A stretch of DNA of 13,711 nucleotides, taken from Bacteriovorax sp. GTDB taxonomy: Bacteria > Bdellovibrionota > Bacteriovoracia > Bacteriovoracales > Bacteriovoracaceae. The notes under the pieces are model-generated. The model was not told the DNA's origin and did no database searches. It saw nothing but the letters and a program-made list of their open reading frames with translations. How positions within the stretch are numbered: position 1 is the first letter of the stretch; every line of letters begins with the position of its first letter. A program made the position numbers and the translations under genes. Positions 1 through 7,243 of the stretch are shown one piece after another. The stretch lies in the NCBI GenBank assembly GCA_030654205.1, contig JAURXW010000192.1, forward strand, positions 1 to 13,711, in the 5' to 3' direction.

Positions 1-14
1 GGTAGTTTTTTCCC

Positions 15-44
15 TTGTGTCAAAAACAAATTTTAGTGTACAAT
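15..44 (+). promoter_or_regulatory. Candidate promoter of the dksA-like gene
   Basis: TTGTGT at 15-20 and TACAAT at 39-44 are separated by 18 bp and resemble a sigma-70 pair; the -10 box is good and the -35 box is weak. Transcription would start near 51 and give a leader of about 87 nt before the GTG at 138. Its position inside the open frame that extends upstream of 138 also argues against a more upstream protein start. Confidence 0.35.
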
Positions 45-137
45 TTATTTGTTGCGTCCCATGCGTTATTTTATAACTTGCATGACATTAGTAATGAGTT
101 GATCATAGATGAGAGACTCTTTTTCAAGGAGGAATGT

Positions 138-509
138 GTGGAGAAAGCAAAAATGGAAAAGTTTAAAACACTACTCCTTCAAGCTAAGATTAAAATCATG
201 AACGGTGGAATTCTTCGTTCAAATGAAGATTTAACTGTTTCTTCTGATGATCTTTCAGACGAGGCTGATCTCGCTACAAGCGTAATTAATCAGCAAGTCA
301 CTTTTAATATGAGACAAAGAGAGCTTGGAAAACTTAAAGCTATCGAAGAAGCACTTTATAGAATGGAACAAGGCTCATACGGGCATTGCGAAGAATGTGA
401 TGAATCAATCGGCGAAAAGCGATTGGAGAATCAGCCATGGACTACTCTTTGTATTACCCATGCTGAAGAACAAGAACGAGAAAATTTAAAATTTATCAAA
501 GCCGTTTAA
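138..509 (+). CDS. dksA: DksA/TraR-family RNA polymerase-binding regulator
   Basis: Family knowledge: DksA proteins insert a coiled-coil tip into the RNA polymerase secondary channel and, with ppGpp, reset promoter activity during starvation. The predicted product is 123 aa, shorter than E. coli DksA (151 aa). The tip motif DxxDxA is preserved in DEADLA, followed by a long helix and GHCEECDESIGEKRLE, a close match to the family zinc region. The zinc site reads C-x2-C-x17-C-x2-H: the fourth ligand, Cys in E. coli, is His in LCITH. The open frame reaches back to 15, but AAGGAGG at 126-132 sits about 5 nt before GTG 138, which is therefore the chosen start; ATG 153 is a poorer alternative. The family call is firm. 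Whether it is the housekeeping DksA or a paralogue is open. Confidence 0.85.
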   Translation: MEKAKMEKFKTLLLQAKIKIMNGGILRSNEDLTVSSDDLSDEADLATSVINQQVTFNMRQRELGKLKAIEEALYRMEQGSYGHCEECDESIGEKRLENQPWTTLCITHAEEQERENLKFIKAV

Positions 510-542
510 TTAATTTCTCTGGCACACAACATTTCTAGATAT

Positions 543-573
543 AAAAAAACCCTCTTTATGAGGGTTTTTTTTT
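543..573. terminator. Bidirectional intrinsic terminator
   Basis: CCCTC (550-554), loop TTTAT and GAGGG (560-564) form a hairpin preceded by A7 (543-549) and followed by T9 (565-573), so it works on both strands. It lies 33 nt after the dksA-like stop and directly abuts the stop codon of the opposing small lipoprotein gene, serving both converging units. Confidence 0.9.
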
Positions 574-736
574 AGCATAAATTACTAGATCGCGAGTAAT
601 GCCTGCTAGGTTTTTTAGGAGGCATGTCTTGTTCCATAGCTTTTCTATCGTGACTAATAACCTTGTTCTCGCAAGAAAATAGGGCCATTGAGACTAGAAT
701 GAATAGAAAATAAAATCTAATAAGTCCATTTTTCAT
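572..736 (-). CDS. Small predicted lipoprotein, 54 aa
   Basis: I read this short gene directly from the minus strand. ATG at 736-734 is preceded by GAGG with 6 nt spacing. The product begins MKNGLIRFYFLFILVSMALF, a positively charged start and hydrophobic stretch, then SC with Cys22 as the likely lipidated residue (lipobox LFSC; Phe at -2 is atypical). After the Cys there are about 32 hydrophilic residues, rich in Lys, Arg, Pro and Ser, ending at a TAA (574-572) that touches a strong bidirectional terminator. Start signal, lipobox and terminator placement together support a real gene. No family is recognised. With Glu at +2 after the Cys, membrane sorting cannot be predicted safely. Lipidation would depend on pathway enzymes including Lnt, encoded further along. 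Confidence 0.7.
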   Translation of the reverse strand: MKNGLIRFYFLFILVSMALFSCENKVISHDRKAMEQDMPPKKPSRHYSRSSNLC

Positions 737-900
737 GCTATACCTCGCACTCCTCTTCCTTGAGGATTCGCCCGTTTACTGAGCTTCCTTAAATAGAGAG
801 CAAGTTTCGAGCCTATATTTCAGTGTCATTTTTTCACTGTTTAATTTAATTGGTTATTTTTAGCATATAAGAAAAACAATTTTTAATAATGGAGGCTTCA
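737..900. other. Divergent intergenic region
   Basis: This stretch separates the leftward small lipoprotein gene from the rightward COG3650-type gene and should hold both promoters. A short inverted repeat, CAGTG (821-825) and CACTG (835-839), flanks a T-rich centre and could be an operator or a weak hairpin. TATAAG at 866-871 is a possible rightward -10 box, but I find no convincing -35 box. Confidence 0.3.
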
Positions 901-1269
901 ATGAAATCACTACTTGCCCTAATTTTTATCAGTACTTTTTCAACTTTGGCCCTGGCTTCTAATATCCCTCAACTTCAATGCTTTGGAACTGAGCCGTTTT
1001 GGGGTATTAAAACAAAATCAATTGGTAGCTTAAGCTTTGACGATCCAAGAGCTCAGTCTCCAAAGATTTATAGTAAATTAACGATGAAAAATGCAGAAGG
1101 TACTACAGGCGACTTCGCCTTCCAAATAATTGCCCTAGATAACGCCAATAACAAACTAGAACTCAATATTGTTAAATCTGAATGCAATGATGGTATGTCA
1201 GATGAAGTCTATCCTTATAATGCTCTGGTAGAATTTGAAGGACATATCCTTTATGGATGTTGTAAATAA
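901..1269 (+). CDS. Exported COG3650-type protein of unknown function
   Basis: The 122-aa product has a clear Sec signal peptide (MKSLLALIFISTFSTLALA, cleavage expected before SNIPQ) and so acts in the periplasm or beyond. The mature part opens with QCFGTEPFWGI and ends with ECNDGMSDEVYPY, then LYGCCK. From memory, the [GN]xEPFW motif and the C-x-DGMSD-x-x-YP motif followed by a terminal GC are hallmarks of the uncharacterised COG3650 family of small periplasmic proteins. Four cysteines remain after cleavage and may form disulfides. GGAGG at 891-895 lies 5 nt before ATG 901, so that start is preferred over the in-frame ATG at 889. It stands alone between a divergent gene and a long leader. 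No function is assigned. Confidence 0.75.
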   Translation: MKSLLALIFISTFSTLALASNIPQLQCFGTEPFWGIKTKSIGSLSFDDPRAQSPKIYSKLTMKNAEGTTGDFAFQIIALDNANNKLELNIVKSECNDGMSDEVYPYNALVEFEGHILYGCCK

Positions 1270-1341
1270 TCGAATCGACCAAAGTTTGGACAGCCTCTCA
1301 AAGTTTTATCGATCGTTTTCTATACGCTTGAACTAAATCGC

Positions 1342-1439
1342 TAATATGACAGTTGATTCTCTTGGCCTAAAGCTTGCTCTTTAAGTTGGAGAATCAATTA
1401 AGCGAAGACCTCTTCGCAAAGATCTATTAAGGATTATTT
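1342..1439 (+). promoter_or_regulatory. Structured 5' leader of the protease gene
   Basis: TAATAT at 1342-1347 could be a -10 box and would start transcription right before the first structure. The arms TTGATTCTC (1353-1361) and GAGAATCAA (1389-1397) are a perfect 9-bp inverted repeat, extendable by one G-U and one A-U pair in RNA; inside it TAAAG (1368-1372) pairs with CTTTA (1379-1383). A second compact hairpin, GCGAAG-ACCT-CTTCGC, spans 1402-1417. The ribosome site AAGGA (about 1429-1433) follows. Neither hairpin has a U-tract, so they look like leader structure rather than terminators. Confidence 0.5.
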
Positions 1440-2579
1440 ATGAACAAGCTGAGCATCAAAAAGATCATTCTGGCACACGTTATTGCGACCATGTCGTTTT
1501 CGGCCATGTCGCAAGCAACATCTGCAAGCTCAAAAGTGATGGCCTCGAGAATCACTGAAGAGAGAGCTTATTTTGATCCAAAAGATCTAACGTCATCATA
1601 TGTAAGCTGGGGAGTAAACCCTAACAACCCTTCAAGTATTAATTTACTTGATGCTTGGAAAAGATTTAAAAAGAGAAAAGAAATAGTCGTGGCAGTAGTT
1701 GATACTGGCATTGATCGCGATCATCCATTTTTAGAAAAAAATATTTTCGTTGAAGATGGAAAGGTTGATTCTGGAAATTTCGGTGTTGATTTTTCAAAAG
1801 ACAAAAAAGAAAAAGGTGCTCCAACTGATAATCATGGACACGGGACTCACGTTTCAGGAATTATTAAGAGCATTTATCCTGACGTAAAAATACTTGCACT
1901 TAAATATTACAATCCTAATGCTTCCGGTGTTGATAATTTAAATTCAACTGTTGAAGCATTGAAATATGCAGTTGATCACAACGTAGATGTTATCAATTAT
2001 TCAGGTGGTGGACCAGAAGCTGCGAGTGAAGAGCTAAAAGTATTAAAAGAAGCTGAAAGAAAAGGTATTCTAGTGGTTGCTGCAGCTGGAAACGAAGAGT
2101 CAAATATTGACGATAAGAAAAAAGCTTATTTTCCTGCAAGTTACGGATTAAAAAATATTATTACCGTTACAGCTCACGATGAAGATCTTAAGATTTTATC
2201 TTCTTCAAACTATGGACGTACCACTGTTGATATCTTCGCTCCTGGTTACAGAATTAAATCATCACTTCAAAATGGCAGAACAGGATACTTAACGGGAACT
2301 AGTCAGGCGACAGCATTCGTTACAGGCGTAGTAGCACTTATAAAAGCTGAGTTTCCACAACTTTCAACCGAAAAAATTAAGGAGATCATAAAAGCTTCAG
2401 CACGAAAAGAAATTACAATGGAAGGAAAATGTATTACAGGCGGTCGGCTTGATGCTGGATCTGCATTGGCACTTGCTGCTCAAATGACCGGAGAATCAGC
2501 GGCTCAAAGACAATTGGCAAATCTTGATAACAACGATAAGCCAAAAGAAGGAAAGATCATTTACCGAATTGCGAACTAA
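1440..2579 (+). CDS. Exported subtilisin-like serine protease (S8)
   Basis: This 379-aa protein is a subtilase with the complete catalytic set in order: Asp88 in AVVDTGID, His134 in NHGHGTHVSG, the oxyanion-hole Asn218 in AAAGNEE and Ser288 in GTSQATAF. An N-terminal hydrophobic stretch (about residues 9-25, SFSAMSQA region) looks like a signal peptide, so the enzyme should act in the envelope or outside the cell. Residues about 27-75 form a short pro-like segment before the catalytic domain (about 80-345). No C-terminal PPC or other accessory domain is visible, and the tail of about 30 residues is hydrophilic. The start is supported by AAGGA about 6 nt upstream. Substrate specificity cannot be read from the sequence; in a predator it could serve prey digestion, but that is speculation. 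Its 3' end overlaps the opposing gene by 23 bp. Confidence 0.93.
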   Translation: MNKLSIKKIILAHVIATMSFSAMSQATSASSKVMASRITEERAYFDPKDLTSSYVSWGVNPNNPSSINLLDAWKRFKKRKEIVVAVVDTGIDRDHPFLEKNIFVEDGKVDSGNFGVDFSKDKKEKGAPTDNHGHGTHVSGIIKSIYPDVKILALKYYNPNASGVDNLNSTVEALKYAVDHNVDVINYSGGGPEAASEELKVLKEAERKGILVVAAAGNEESNIDDKKKAYFPASYGLKNIITVTAHDEDLKILSSSNYGRTTVDIFAPGYRIKSSLQNGRTGYLTGTSQATAFVTGVVALIKAEFPQLSTEKIKEIIKASARKEITMEGKCITGGRLDAGSALALAAQMTGESAAQRQLANLDNNDKPKEGKIIYRIAN

Positions 2580-3216
2580 TAATATCTTTATATTTTACGG
2601 CCATAATGAGAATTGTGGTCGTAATAATAAAAACCTTTAAACAATACTCAACCCTTAGTAATCCCCAAAAACGATATTCTAAAAATAGTTTTTGCCATGG
2701 ATCTTGGGGGTTAAGAAATTTAGCATTTTCTTCTGTATACAACAAAAGCTCTTGGCCCACCAAACTACTATCATTTTCAATTAAAATAGACTGAAGATCT
2801 GTCAACAAAACGTCATAGATTAAAAGTTCATTTATTATTTCTCTGCATTCAACATAAAATAATTGGCGCTGCTTATTTTGGATAAGATCCAAAGAATTAA
2901 AGGCAGAAATTAAATCGGCAAAACGCTTTTCACATTTTCGGACATAGCTTTGGGCCATAGGATTTTTCTTGTTTTCAAAAAATGGAAAAAATCTAATTAA
3001 TAGATTTAAGCTTTCAACATAACGCTCTTTTATTCCATAAAAGCTCTTAGGTCCAAATGGATCTCCGATGGGGTGATAAAGCTGAGATCTACCGCAAGAT
3101 TCACATAACTTATCATCAATAAAGACGGACAAACAAAATGAGCAGCGTTTTACAGGTTTATAAGACGCTGTTGGAATCCTAAGGGCCTCTTCGAGAATTT
3201 GAAAATCATAATCCAT
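2557..3216 (-). CDS. Zinc-ribbon protein with C-terminal membrane anchor
   Basis: I do not recognise the family of this 219-aa protein. Near the N-terminus there is a four-cysteine zinc ribbon: Cys25-x2-Cys28 (CSFC) and Cys38-x2-Cys41 (CESC). The middle (about 60-185) looks helical, with many Leu, Ile and Phe residues alternating with charged ones. Residues about 191-208 (YCLKVFIITTTILIMAV) form one predicted membrane helix followed by only 11 residues, as in tail-anchored proteins; the ribbon and helical body would then be cytoplasmic. ATG 3216 lacks a clear ribosome site. The last 23 bp overlap the end of the convergent protease gene. It is divergent from lnt with only 64 bp between. Function unknown; the long uninterrupted frame and the Cys pairs support a real gene. 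Confidence 0.75.
   Translation of the reverse strand: MDYDFQILEEALRIPTASYKPVKRCSFCLSVFIDDKLCESCGRSQLYHPIGDPFGPKSFYGIKERYVESLNLLIRFFPFFENKKNPMAQSYVRKCEKRFADLISAFNSLDLIQNKQRQLFYVECREIINELLIYDVLLTDLQSILIENDSSLVGQELLLYTEENAKFLNPQDPWQKLFLEYRFWGLLRVEYCLKVFIITTTILIMAVKYKDIISSQFGK
2596..2623. other. Imperfect hairpin after the protease stop
   Basis: TACGGCCA (2596-2603) and TGGTCGTA (2616-2623) pair over 8 bp with one G-U in the rightward RNA. It begins 16 nt after the protease stop codon but has no T-tract, and it lies inside the coding sequence of the opposing gene. It might protect or end the protease mRNA, or be chance. Confidence 0.25.
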
Positions 3217-3246
3217 AATGAAAAGTTTAAGATAAAAACTCTATCA

Positions 3247-3275
3247 TTGGCAAATAATCTAAAAATTATTACTAT
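3247..3275 (+). promoter_or_regulatory. Sigma-70-type promoter of lnt
   Basis: TTGGCA (3247-3252, 5 of 6 matches to consensus) and TACTAT (3270-3275) are exactly 17 bp apart. Transcription is expected at about 3281-3282, which is the first base of the lnt ATG. There is no Shine-Dalgarno sequence before that ATG, so the transcript would be leaderless or nearly so. Confidence 0.55.
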
Positions 3276-3280
3276 CAAGC

Positions 3281-4846
3281 ATGATTAAACCACTGCTAAA
3301 AAAATACCATCCCTTCCTACTTTCATTACTTGGAGGCATGCTTTACGCTAGCGGATTCCCATTAGAGATTGGTCATTCTTTTATCTTGGGACCACTTATT
3401 GGATTTTTTCTTTTTAATTATTCTTTACTACAGGAGAGCTTAAAAGAAGGTCCTAGTTTAAAAAAACAGCTATTAGTGGCCTTGGCTTTTTCTTTTGGCT
3501 TTTATTTATTAGGTTTTTATTGGATCCCTCAAACCCTAAATGAATTTGGAGAAATCCCTTATCCTCTTAATCAAATTTTGGGTATTGTTTTTTCTCTTGT
3601 TATAATCCCTCAGGTTTATCTCTATACTTTAATCCAACGTAAAATTGGGCATCCCATTTTACTGGCTATAATTTATGTAATACTTGAAGAATTTATACCA
3701 CAACAATTTCCCGCTCATATTGGGCATAGTTTTTTATCACTAACTCCCTATTTCCCACTAAGGCTCGCTCCTATTTTTGGAGCCCCAATATATTCATTTC
3801 TAACGGCCTACTTGGCACTTTCCATTCTTTCTCATTTTAAAACAAATAAAATTCCCACTGTGTCTTATTCACTGATTAGTCTTATGATAGTGCTGAATTT
3901 TATTTTACCCGCTCCATATAAAGGTCGGTCATTACCAATTTTAAATATTAGGGTGGTTCAACCCAATATCGGAAATTTTTTAAAAATCGATTCCGAAAAA
4001 GGCGGTATTAATTCTCTTCATAGCGTTTTTGATAATTATTTTGAATTAAGTACAGCACCATCAGAGCGACCATTGGATTTAATAATCTGGCCTGAAACTT
4101 CATTTCCTACTTTGATAGCGAGTGACATAATGAAAAAAAATAGTGACCTCCAGATCCCAGGCACACTTTCACAAATTATAGAAAAAACGCAAGCAGAGCT
4201 CTTTATTGGTGGTTATGATTTAAAGCCCATCATTGGTTTTGGTGATTATCAAAGTCAATACAACGCTGCTTTTTTATTTGGAACTGATAAAAAATTAAAA
4301 GAAGTATACCGAAAAATACGCTTAATACCTTTTGGTGAAGGCTTACCTTTTGGACCGTTGAATAAAATTTTAAGTCGATATATCACCAATGTTTCATATT
4401 TTGCGGAAGGTGAATCATATTCACTTTTTAAAACTAAAAATGAGATCCCGTTTGTAAGTGTAATTTGTTATGAAGTACTTTTTTCGAGTTTCGTTAAAGA
4501 ATTTTTAAATAAACAAGTTATTCAACCACAACTCTTAATTAACCTAACAAATGACTCATGGTATGGAGATACTGCCGAGCCACATCAACATTTATTTTTA
4601 GCAAAATGGCGTGCTCTTGAATTTAATATTCCCTTGATAAGATCTACCAATACTGGAATAACAACAGTGATCATGCCGGATGCCTCTGAGTCCCCAAGGC
4701 TTACTTATCAAGAAAAGAAAGTGCTGGATGTTGAGTTAAAGATTAATCAGAGAAAAAGCACCATTTACCAACGATTCGGATTGTGGTCAGTTCTATTTTT
4801 AGCTTTAATATTTTTCATCGTTGAAAGAAAATTTCAACGCCTTTAA
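3281..4846 (+). CDS. lnt: Apolipoprotein N-acyltransferase
   Basis: Lnt adds the third acyl chain to the N-terminal Cys of lipoproteins in the inner membrane, which is the step before Lol sorting. This 521-aa protein has the family length and plan: about six hydrophobic segments in residues 12-210, a nitrilase-like domain (about 220-485) and a final membrane helix (about 498-515). The catalytic triad is visible: Glu272 in IIWPETSFP, Lys345 in YRKIRLIPFGE and Cys396 in VICYEVLF. NLTNDSWYGDTAEPHQH and RSTNTGIT are also typical. No ribosome site precedes ATG 3281, but the first membrane segment begins at about residue 12. The next ATG (codon 20) has GGAGG only 1 nt away, which is too close, so 3281 is kept. 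Its stop codon shares the bases TTAA with the kdsD stop. Confidence 0.95.
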   Translation: MIKPLLKKYHPFLLSLLGGMLYASGFPLEIGHSFILGPLIGFFLFNYSLLQESLKEGPSLKKQLLVALAFSFGFYLLGFYWIPQTLNEFGEIPYPLNQILGIVFSLVIIPQVYLYTLIQRKIGHPILLAIIYVILEEFIPQQFPAHIGHSFLSLTPYFPLRLAPIFGAPIYSFLTAYLALSILSHFKTNKIPTVSYSLISLMIVLNFILPAPYKGRSLPILNIRVVQPNIGNFLKIDSEKGGINSLHSVFDNYFELSTAPSERPLDLIIWPETSFPTLIASDIMKKNSDLQIPGTLSQIIEKTQAELFIGGYDLKPIIGFGDYQSQYNAAFLFGTDKKLKEVYRKIRLIPFGEGLPFGPLNKILSRYITNVSYFAEGESYSLFKTKNEIPFVSVICYEVLFSSFVKEFLNKQVIQPQLLINLTNDSWYGDTAEPHQHLFLAKWRALEFNIPLIRSTNTGITTVIMPDASESPRLTYQEKKVLDVELKINQRKSTIYQRFGLWSVLFLALIFFIVERKFQRL

Positions 4847-5835
4847 GATTTAAGGGAAAAACCTTCTTTAAGAAGTTCATGTAAGCGAATAAATCCCAAA
4901 AATTTATCATTCTCAATGACAGGTAAAATTTGAAGTGAATGGCTTTTATTTTCCATTAATTCAAGGGCCTCAAACGCTAAATAATCAGGTCCAATTGTGA
5001 TAGGTTTATAATTCATAATATCGGCCACTTTAGTTTTAAGTCCCAAATTGTCTCTAGTGAAGGTACGACGTATATCGCCCTCTACTAAAATTCCTAAAAA
5101 CTTTTCATCTTCAATAATTGCACATCCACTGACGGGATATTTCGTCATTAATAAAATAACTTCTTGCAAAGTTTGATCTGGTGTTAAAACAGGACAGCTC
5201 GAAGCTTTTATCATTAAATCCCGAACTTTCATTCGCAATGATTTTCCAAGAATTCCACCTGGATGATTTACGGCAAAGCCTTCTCTGGATAATCCTGAAA
5301 GGGATTCGAATAAAACGGCCATCGAGTCTCCCATAGCAAGAGAAACTGTAGAGCTTGTTGTGGGAGCTTGATTATTAATACAAGCTTCTTTATCAACGGA
5401 GCAATCAAATACGATTTCGCATTGATCCCCAATAGGAGAACTAGCAGCGCCAATTAAAGCAATTCGATTTTGTTTTTTAATATTAAGAAATGGCAGTAAC
5501 TTTAAAACTTCTTCTGTTGTTCCCGACTTGCTCAACATAACAATAACGTCCGACTTTCTTACTCTTCCTAAATCTCCGTGCAGCGCCTCGGTTGGATGTA
5601 AATAAAACGAAGGAAGACCAAGTGAAGTAAAAGTAGCAGCACATTTTTGAGCAATAATGCCAGACTTTCCTACTCCACAAAAAATAAGCGCTGATTCAGA
5701 AATAAGCAATTCCTGAAAAATCATGACTAATTTTTCAACTTGAGCCGATCCTGATTTTTCTAAAAGCGAAGCTGCTCGTTCTAACGCCTTAGCTTCAAGT
5801 CTTAATACATCGGCCATTGTTTTTATGTGGGTCAT
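4843..5835 (-). CDS. kdsD: D-arabinose-5-phosphate isomerase
   Basis: The enzyme interconverts ribulose 5-phosphate and arabinose 5-phosphate, the first step toward Kdo for the lipopolysaccharide core. The 330 aa match the family's usual length and domain order: a SIS sugar-isomerase domain (about 35-185) followed by two CBS repeats (about 205-262 and 270-325). Recognisable motifs are GVGKSG with Lys57, HPTEALHGDLG with His80 and His86, SKSGTTEE with the conserved acidic pair, Glu150, APTTSST, and VNHPGGILGK with His191, the metal and active-site positions of E. coli KdsD. AAGGA lies 4 nt before ATG 5835. It converges on lnt with a 4-bp overlap and is divergent from the lipoprotein gene. No other Kdo gene (kdsA, kdsC, kdsB) is in the window. 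Confidence 0.93.
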   Translation of the reverse strand: MTHIKTMADVLRLEAKALERAASLLEKSGSAQVEKLVMIFQELLISESALIFCGVGKSGIIAQKCAATFTSLGLPSFYLHPTEALHGDLGRVRKSDVIVMLSKSGTTEEVLKLLPFLNIKKQNRIALIGAASSPIGDQCEIVFDCSVDKEACINNQAPTTSSTVSLAMGDSMAVLFESLSGLSREGFAVNHPGGILGKSLRMKVRDLMIKASSCPVLTPDQTLQEVILLMTKYPVSGCAIIEDEKFLGILVEGDIRRTFTRDNLGLKTKVADIMNYKPITIGPDYLAFEALELMENKSHSLQILPVIENDKFLGFIRLHELLKEGFSLKS

Positions 5836-5857
5836 ACGTTCCTTCTTATCAATTAGC

Positions 5858-5886
5858 TTTCTCTTATTTTTATTCTTCGTTACAAT
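5858..5886 (+). promoter_or_regulatory. Candidate promoter of the lipoprotein gene
   Basis: TACAAT at 5881-5886 is a good -10 box. The -35 position at 17 bp (TTTCTC, 5858-5863) is poor. Transcription would begin at about 5893, only 3 nt before ATG 5896, again pointing to a leaderless mRNA. Confidence 0.3.
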
Positions 5887-5895
5887 GTATTTAAG

Positions 5896-6438
5896 ATGAT
5901 AAAAAGTTTTTTACAACTAATAAAGATTTCTTTCTACACTATATTGGCTTCCATCCTATTATCAGGGTGTTCTTCCTATGAAAACTTCAAACAAGTAAGT
6001 GAAGACCTCGAAATTCCCAGCCAAGTCTACCGAGCTGACTATAATAAAGTTTGGGCAGAAGTGAAAAAAGTCACAAACAAGTACGGCCGGGAACTTGAAA
6101 ACCAAGAGGCAGGAGTTATAAAAACTCGCTGGGAAGACAATACTTTAGAACTTAATTTTGCTGATTCATTCGGGTCTAATGACTCTGTAAAAAGTGCTCA
6201 GTTCAAATTAATTATCAACGTTGTAAAAGGTTACCGGGGCAATAAAGAGGTTTGTAAAGTTACAGTTTTTCGTAGACAACGAGTCGAGCAAGATTTTCTC
6301 CAGGGCTGGAAAGTTATCCGAAGCGATGGAATTTTAGAAAAGGCCATACTTTATCGATTAGAGCGTGCGCTCGCAATAGAATCTAAACTTCAAGAAATTG
6401 AAGATAAGAAAACCAAAGAATCAGAGAAGAATTTCTAA
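5896..6438 (+). CDS. Predicted outer-membrane lipoprotein, unknown function
   Basis: This 180-aa protein starts with a hydrophobic signal and the lipobox LLSGC (Cys25); Ser at +2 favours outer-membrane sorting under the E. coli rule. The mature part has a globular segment of about 110 residues that begins with YNKVWAEVKKV, then GVIKTRWEDNTLELNF, alternating beta-like and helical stretches, and ends in a charged, probably helical tail (about 155-180, rich in Glu and Lys). The pattern of a conserved VW helix followed by a G-[IV]-[IK]-T-x-W strand recalls BamC/NlpB-like or other small envelope lipoproteins, but I cannot assign a family. There is no clear ribosome site. It is divergent from kdsD (60-bp gap), and its stop codon directly abuts that of the convergent HEAT-repeat gene. 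Confidence 0.8.
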   Translation: MIKSFLQLIKISFYTILASILLSGCSSYENFKQVSEDLEIPSQVYRADYNKVWAEVKKVTNKYGRELENQEAGVIKTRWEDNTLELNFADSFGSNDSVKSAQFKLIINVVKGYRGNKEVCKVTVFRRQRVEQDFLQGWKVIRSDGILEKAILYRLERALAIESKLQEIEDKKTKESEKNF

Positions 6439-7224
6439 TTATTGAATTGTTGTATTAAGTGCCATTCTTTGCCAAAAAATTCTTTTGGCCTTACTGTCGG
6501 TGTCGGGAGATTTTTGTCCAGTAATCTTTGATAGTGATATATCCATTTCAGTAAAAATATCGTTGTATTTATCTTTTTGAATCATTTTAATTAACGGAAT
6601 TTTAGCTTGTTGAAATTTTAGATCACCAACAGTCAAAATAACTGATTTAATAATATTTGAACGCTTAGCTTTTAGCTCTTTTCCATTCATTGTTGGTAGG
6701 TAATAATTTTTTTTGTCATATAACATTGCCCAAACTTGAGGAGCCGAATTTGCAATCTTGAGAGTACGAATATTATCTAGCGCCTGAGCACGAACAATAA
6801 ATGAATCATCAGATAAAAGCATCGCATAATGAGAACCATATTCTTTTTGCTTTAACGCCAACATTGTTTTTAAACTGGCCATTCTCATAACCCAATTAGG
6901 ATGCTTTAAAAATTTTGCCAAAAAAGGAGCTGATTTATCCCCCATTATTTGACCAAGCAAAAATGTAGCCACCCAACGATTTTTATCTGGGTATTTGCCA
7001 TTTTTCATAACTTCAATCAAGGCTTCAACGGACTGGCCACCTTGTTTTAGCGTTTCAGCTTTTAGTTCAGCTATTTGAATTTTATCGGAATAATTAATCA
7101 TATATTTTTGCAGAAGCACATCTTTGACTTCGCTTGCATTAATCGAAGCATTGACACTCATACAAAAAGATAAAGCTATAAATAAAGAACTCTTTTGGAG
7201 AAATTTAAAACTATAATTTTTCAT
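6439..7224 (-). CDS. Exported HEAT-repeat-like protein
   Basis: The 261-aa product carries an N-terminal signal peptide (hydrophobic core LFIALSFCMSV, cleavage expected after the NAS/INA region, about residue 26-30). The rest is helical with repeated units of HEAT/PBS-lyase type: VEALIEVMKNGK, RWVATFLLGQIMGDKSAPFLAKFLKHPNW (read as two units), VMRMASLKTMLAL and FIVRAQALDNIRTL. Such repeats form a curved scaffold for protein binding and usually have no enzymatic role. It should therefore be a periplasmic adaptor. AGGAG lies about 9 nt before ATG 7224. It follows the coiled-coil gene by 19 nt on the same strand, so the two are probably co-transcribed and may work together. Partner and process are unknown. 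Confidence 0.8.
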   Translation of the reverse strand: MKNYSFKFLQKSSLFIALSFCMSVNASINASEVKDVLLQKYMINYSDKIQIAELKAETLKQGGQSVEALIEVMKNGKYPDKNRWVATFLLGQIMGDKSAPFLAKFLKHPNWVMRMASLKTMLALKQKEYGSHYAMLLSDDSFIVRAQALDNIRTLKIANSAPQVWAMLYDKKNYYLPTMNGKELKAKRSNIIKSVILTVGDLKFQQAKIPLIKMIQKDKYNDIFTEMDISLSKITGQKSPDTDSKAKRIFWQRMALNTTIQ

Positions 7225-7243
7225 CCCGAAAATCTCCTAATAG

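Noticed and set aside
15..137. N-terminal extension of the dksA-like gene from TTG 15
   Set aside because: The extension does not resemble the DksA family, holds a candidate promoter, and an ideal AAGGAGG site precedes GTG 138.
5268..5680. Two leftward open frames of about 60 codons inside kdsD
   Set aside because: They lie in a shifted frame within a gene with full family motifs, and their products have no recognisable features or start signals.
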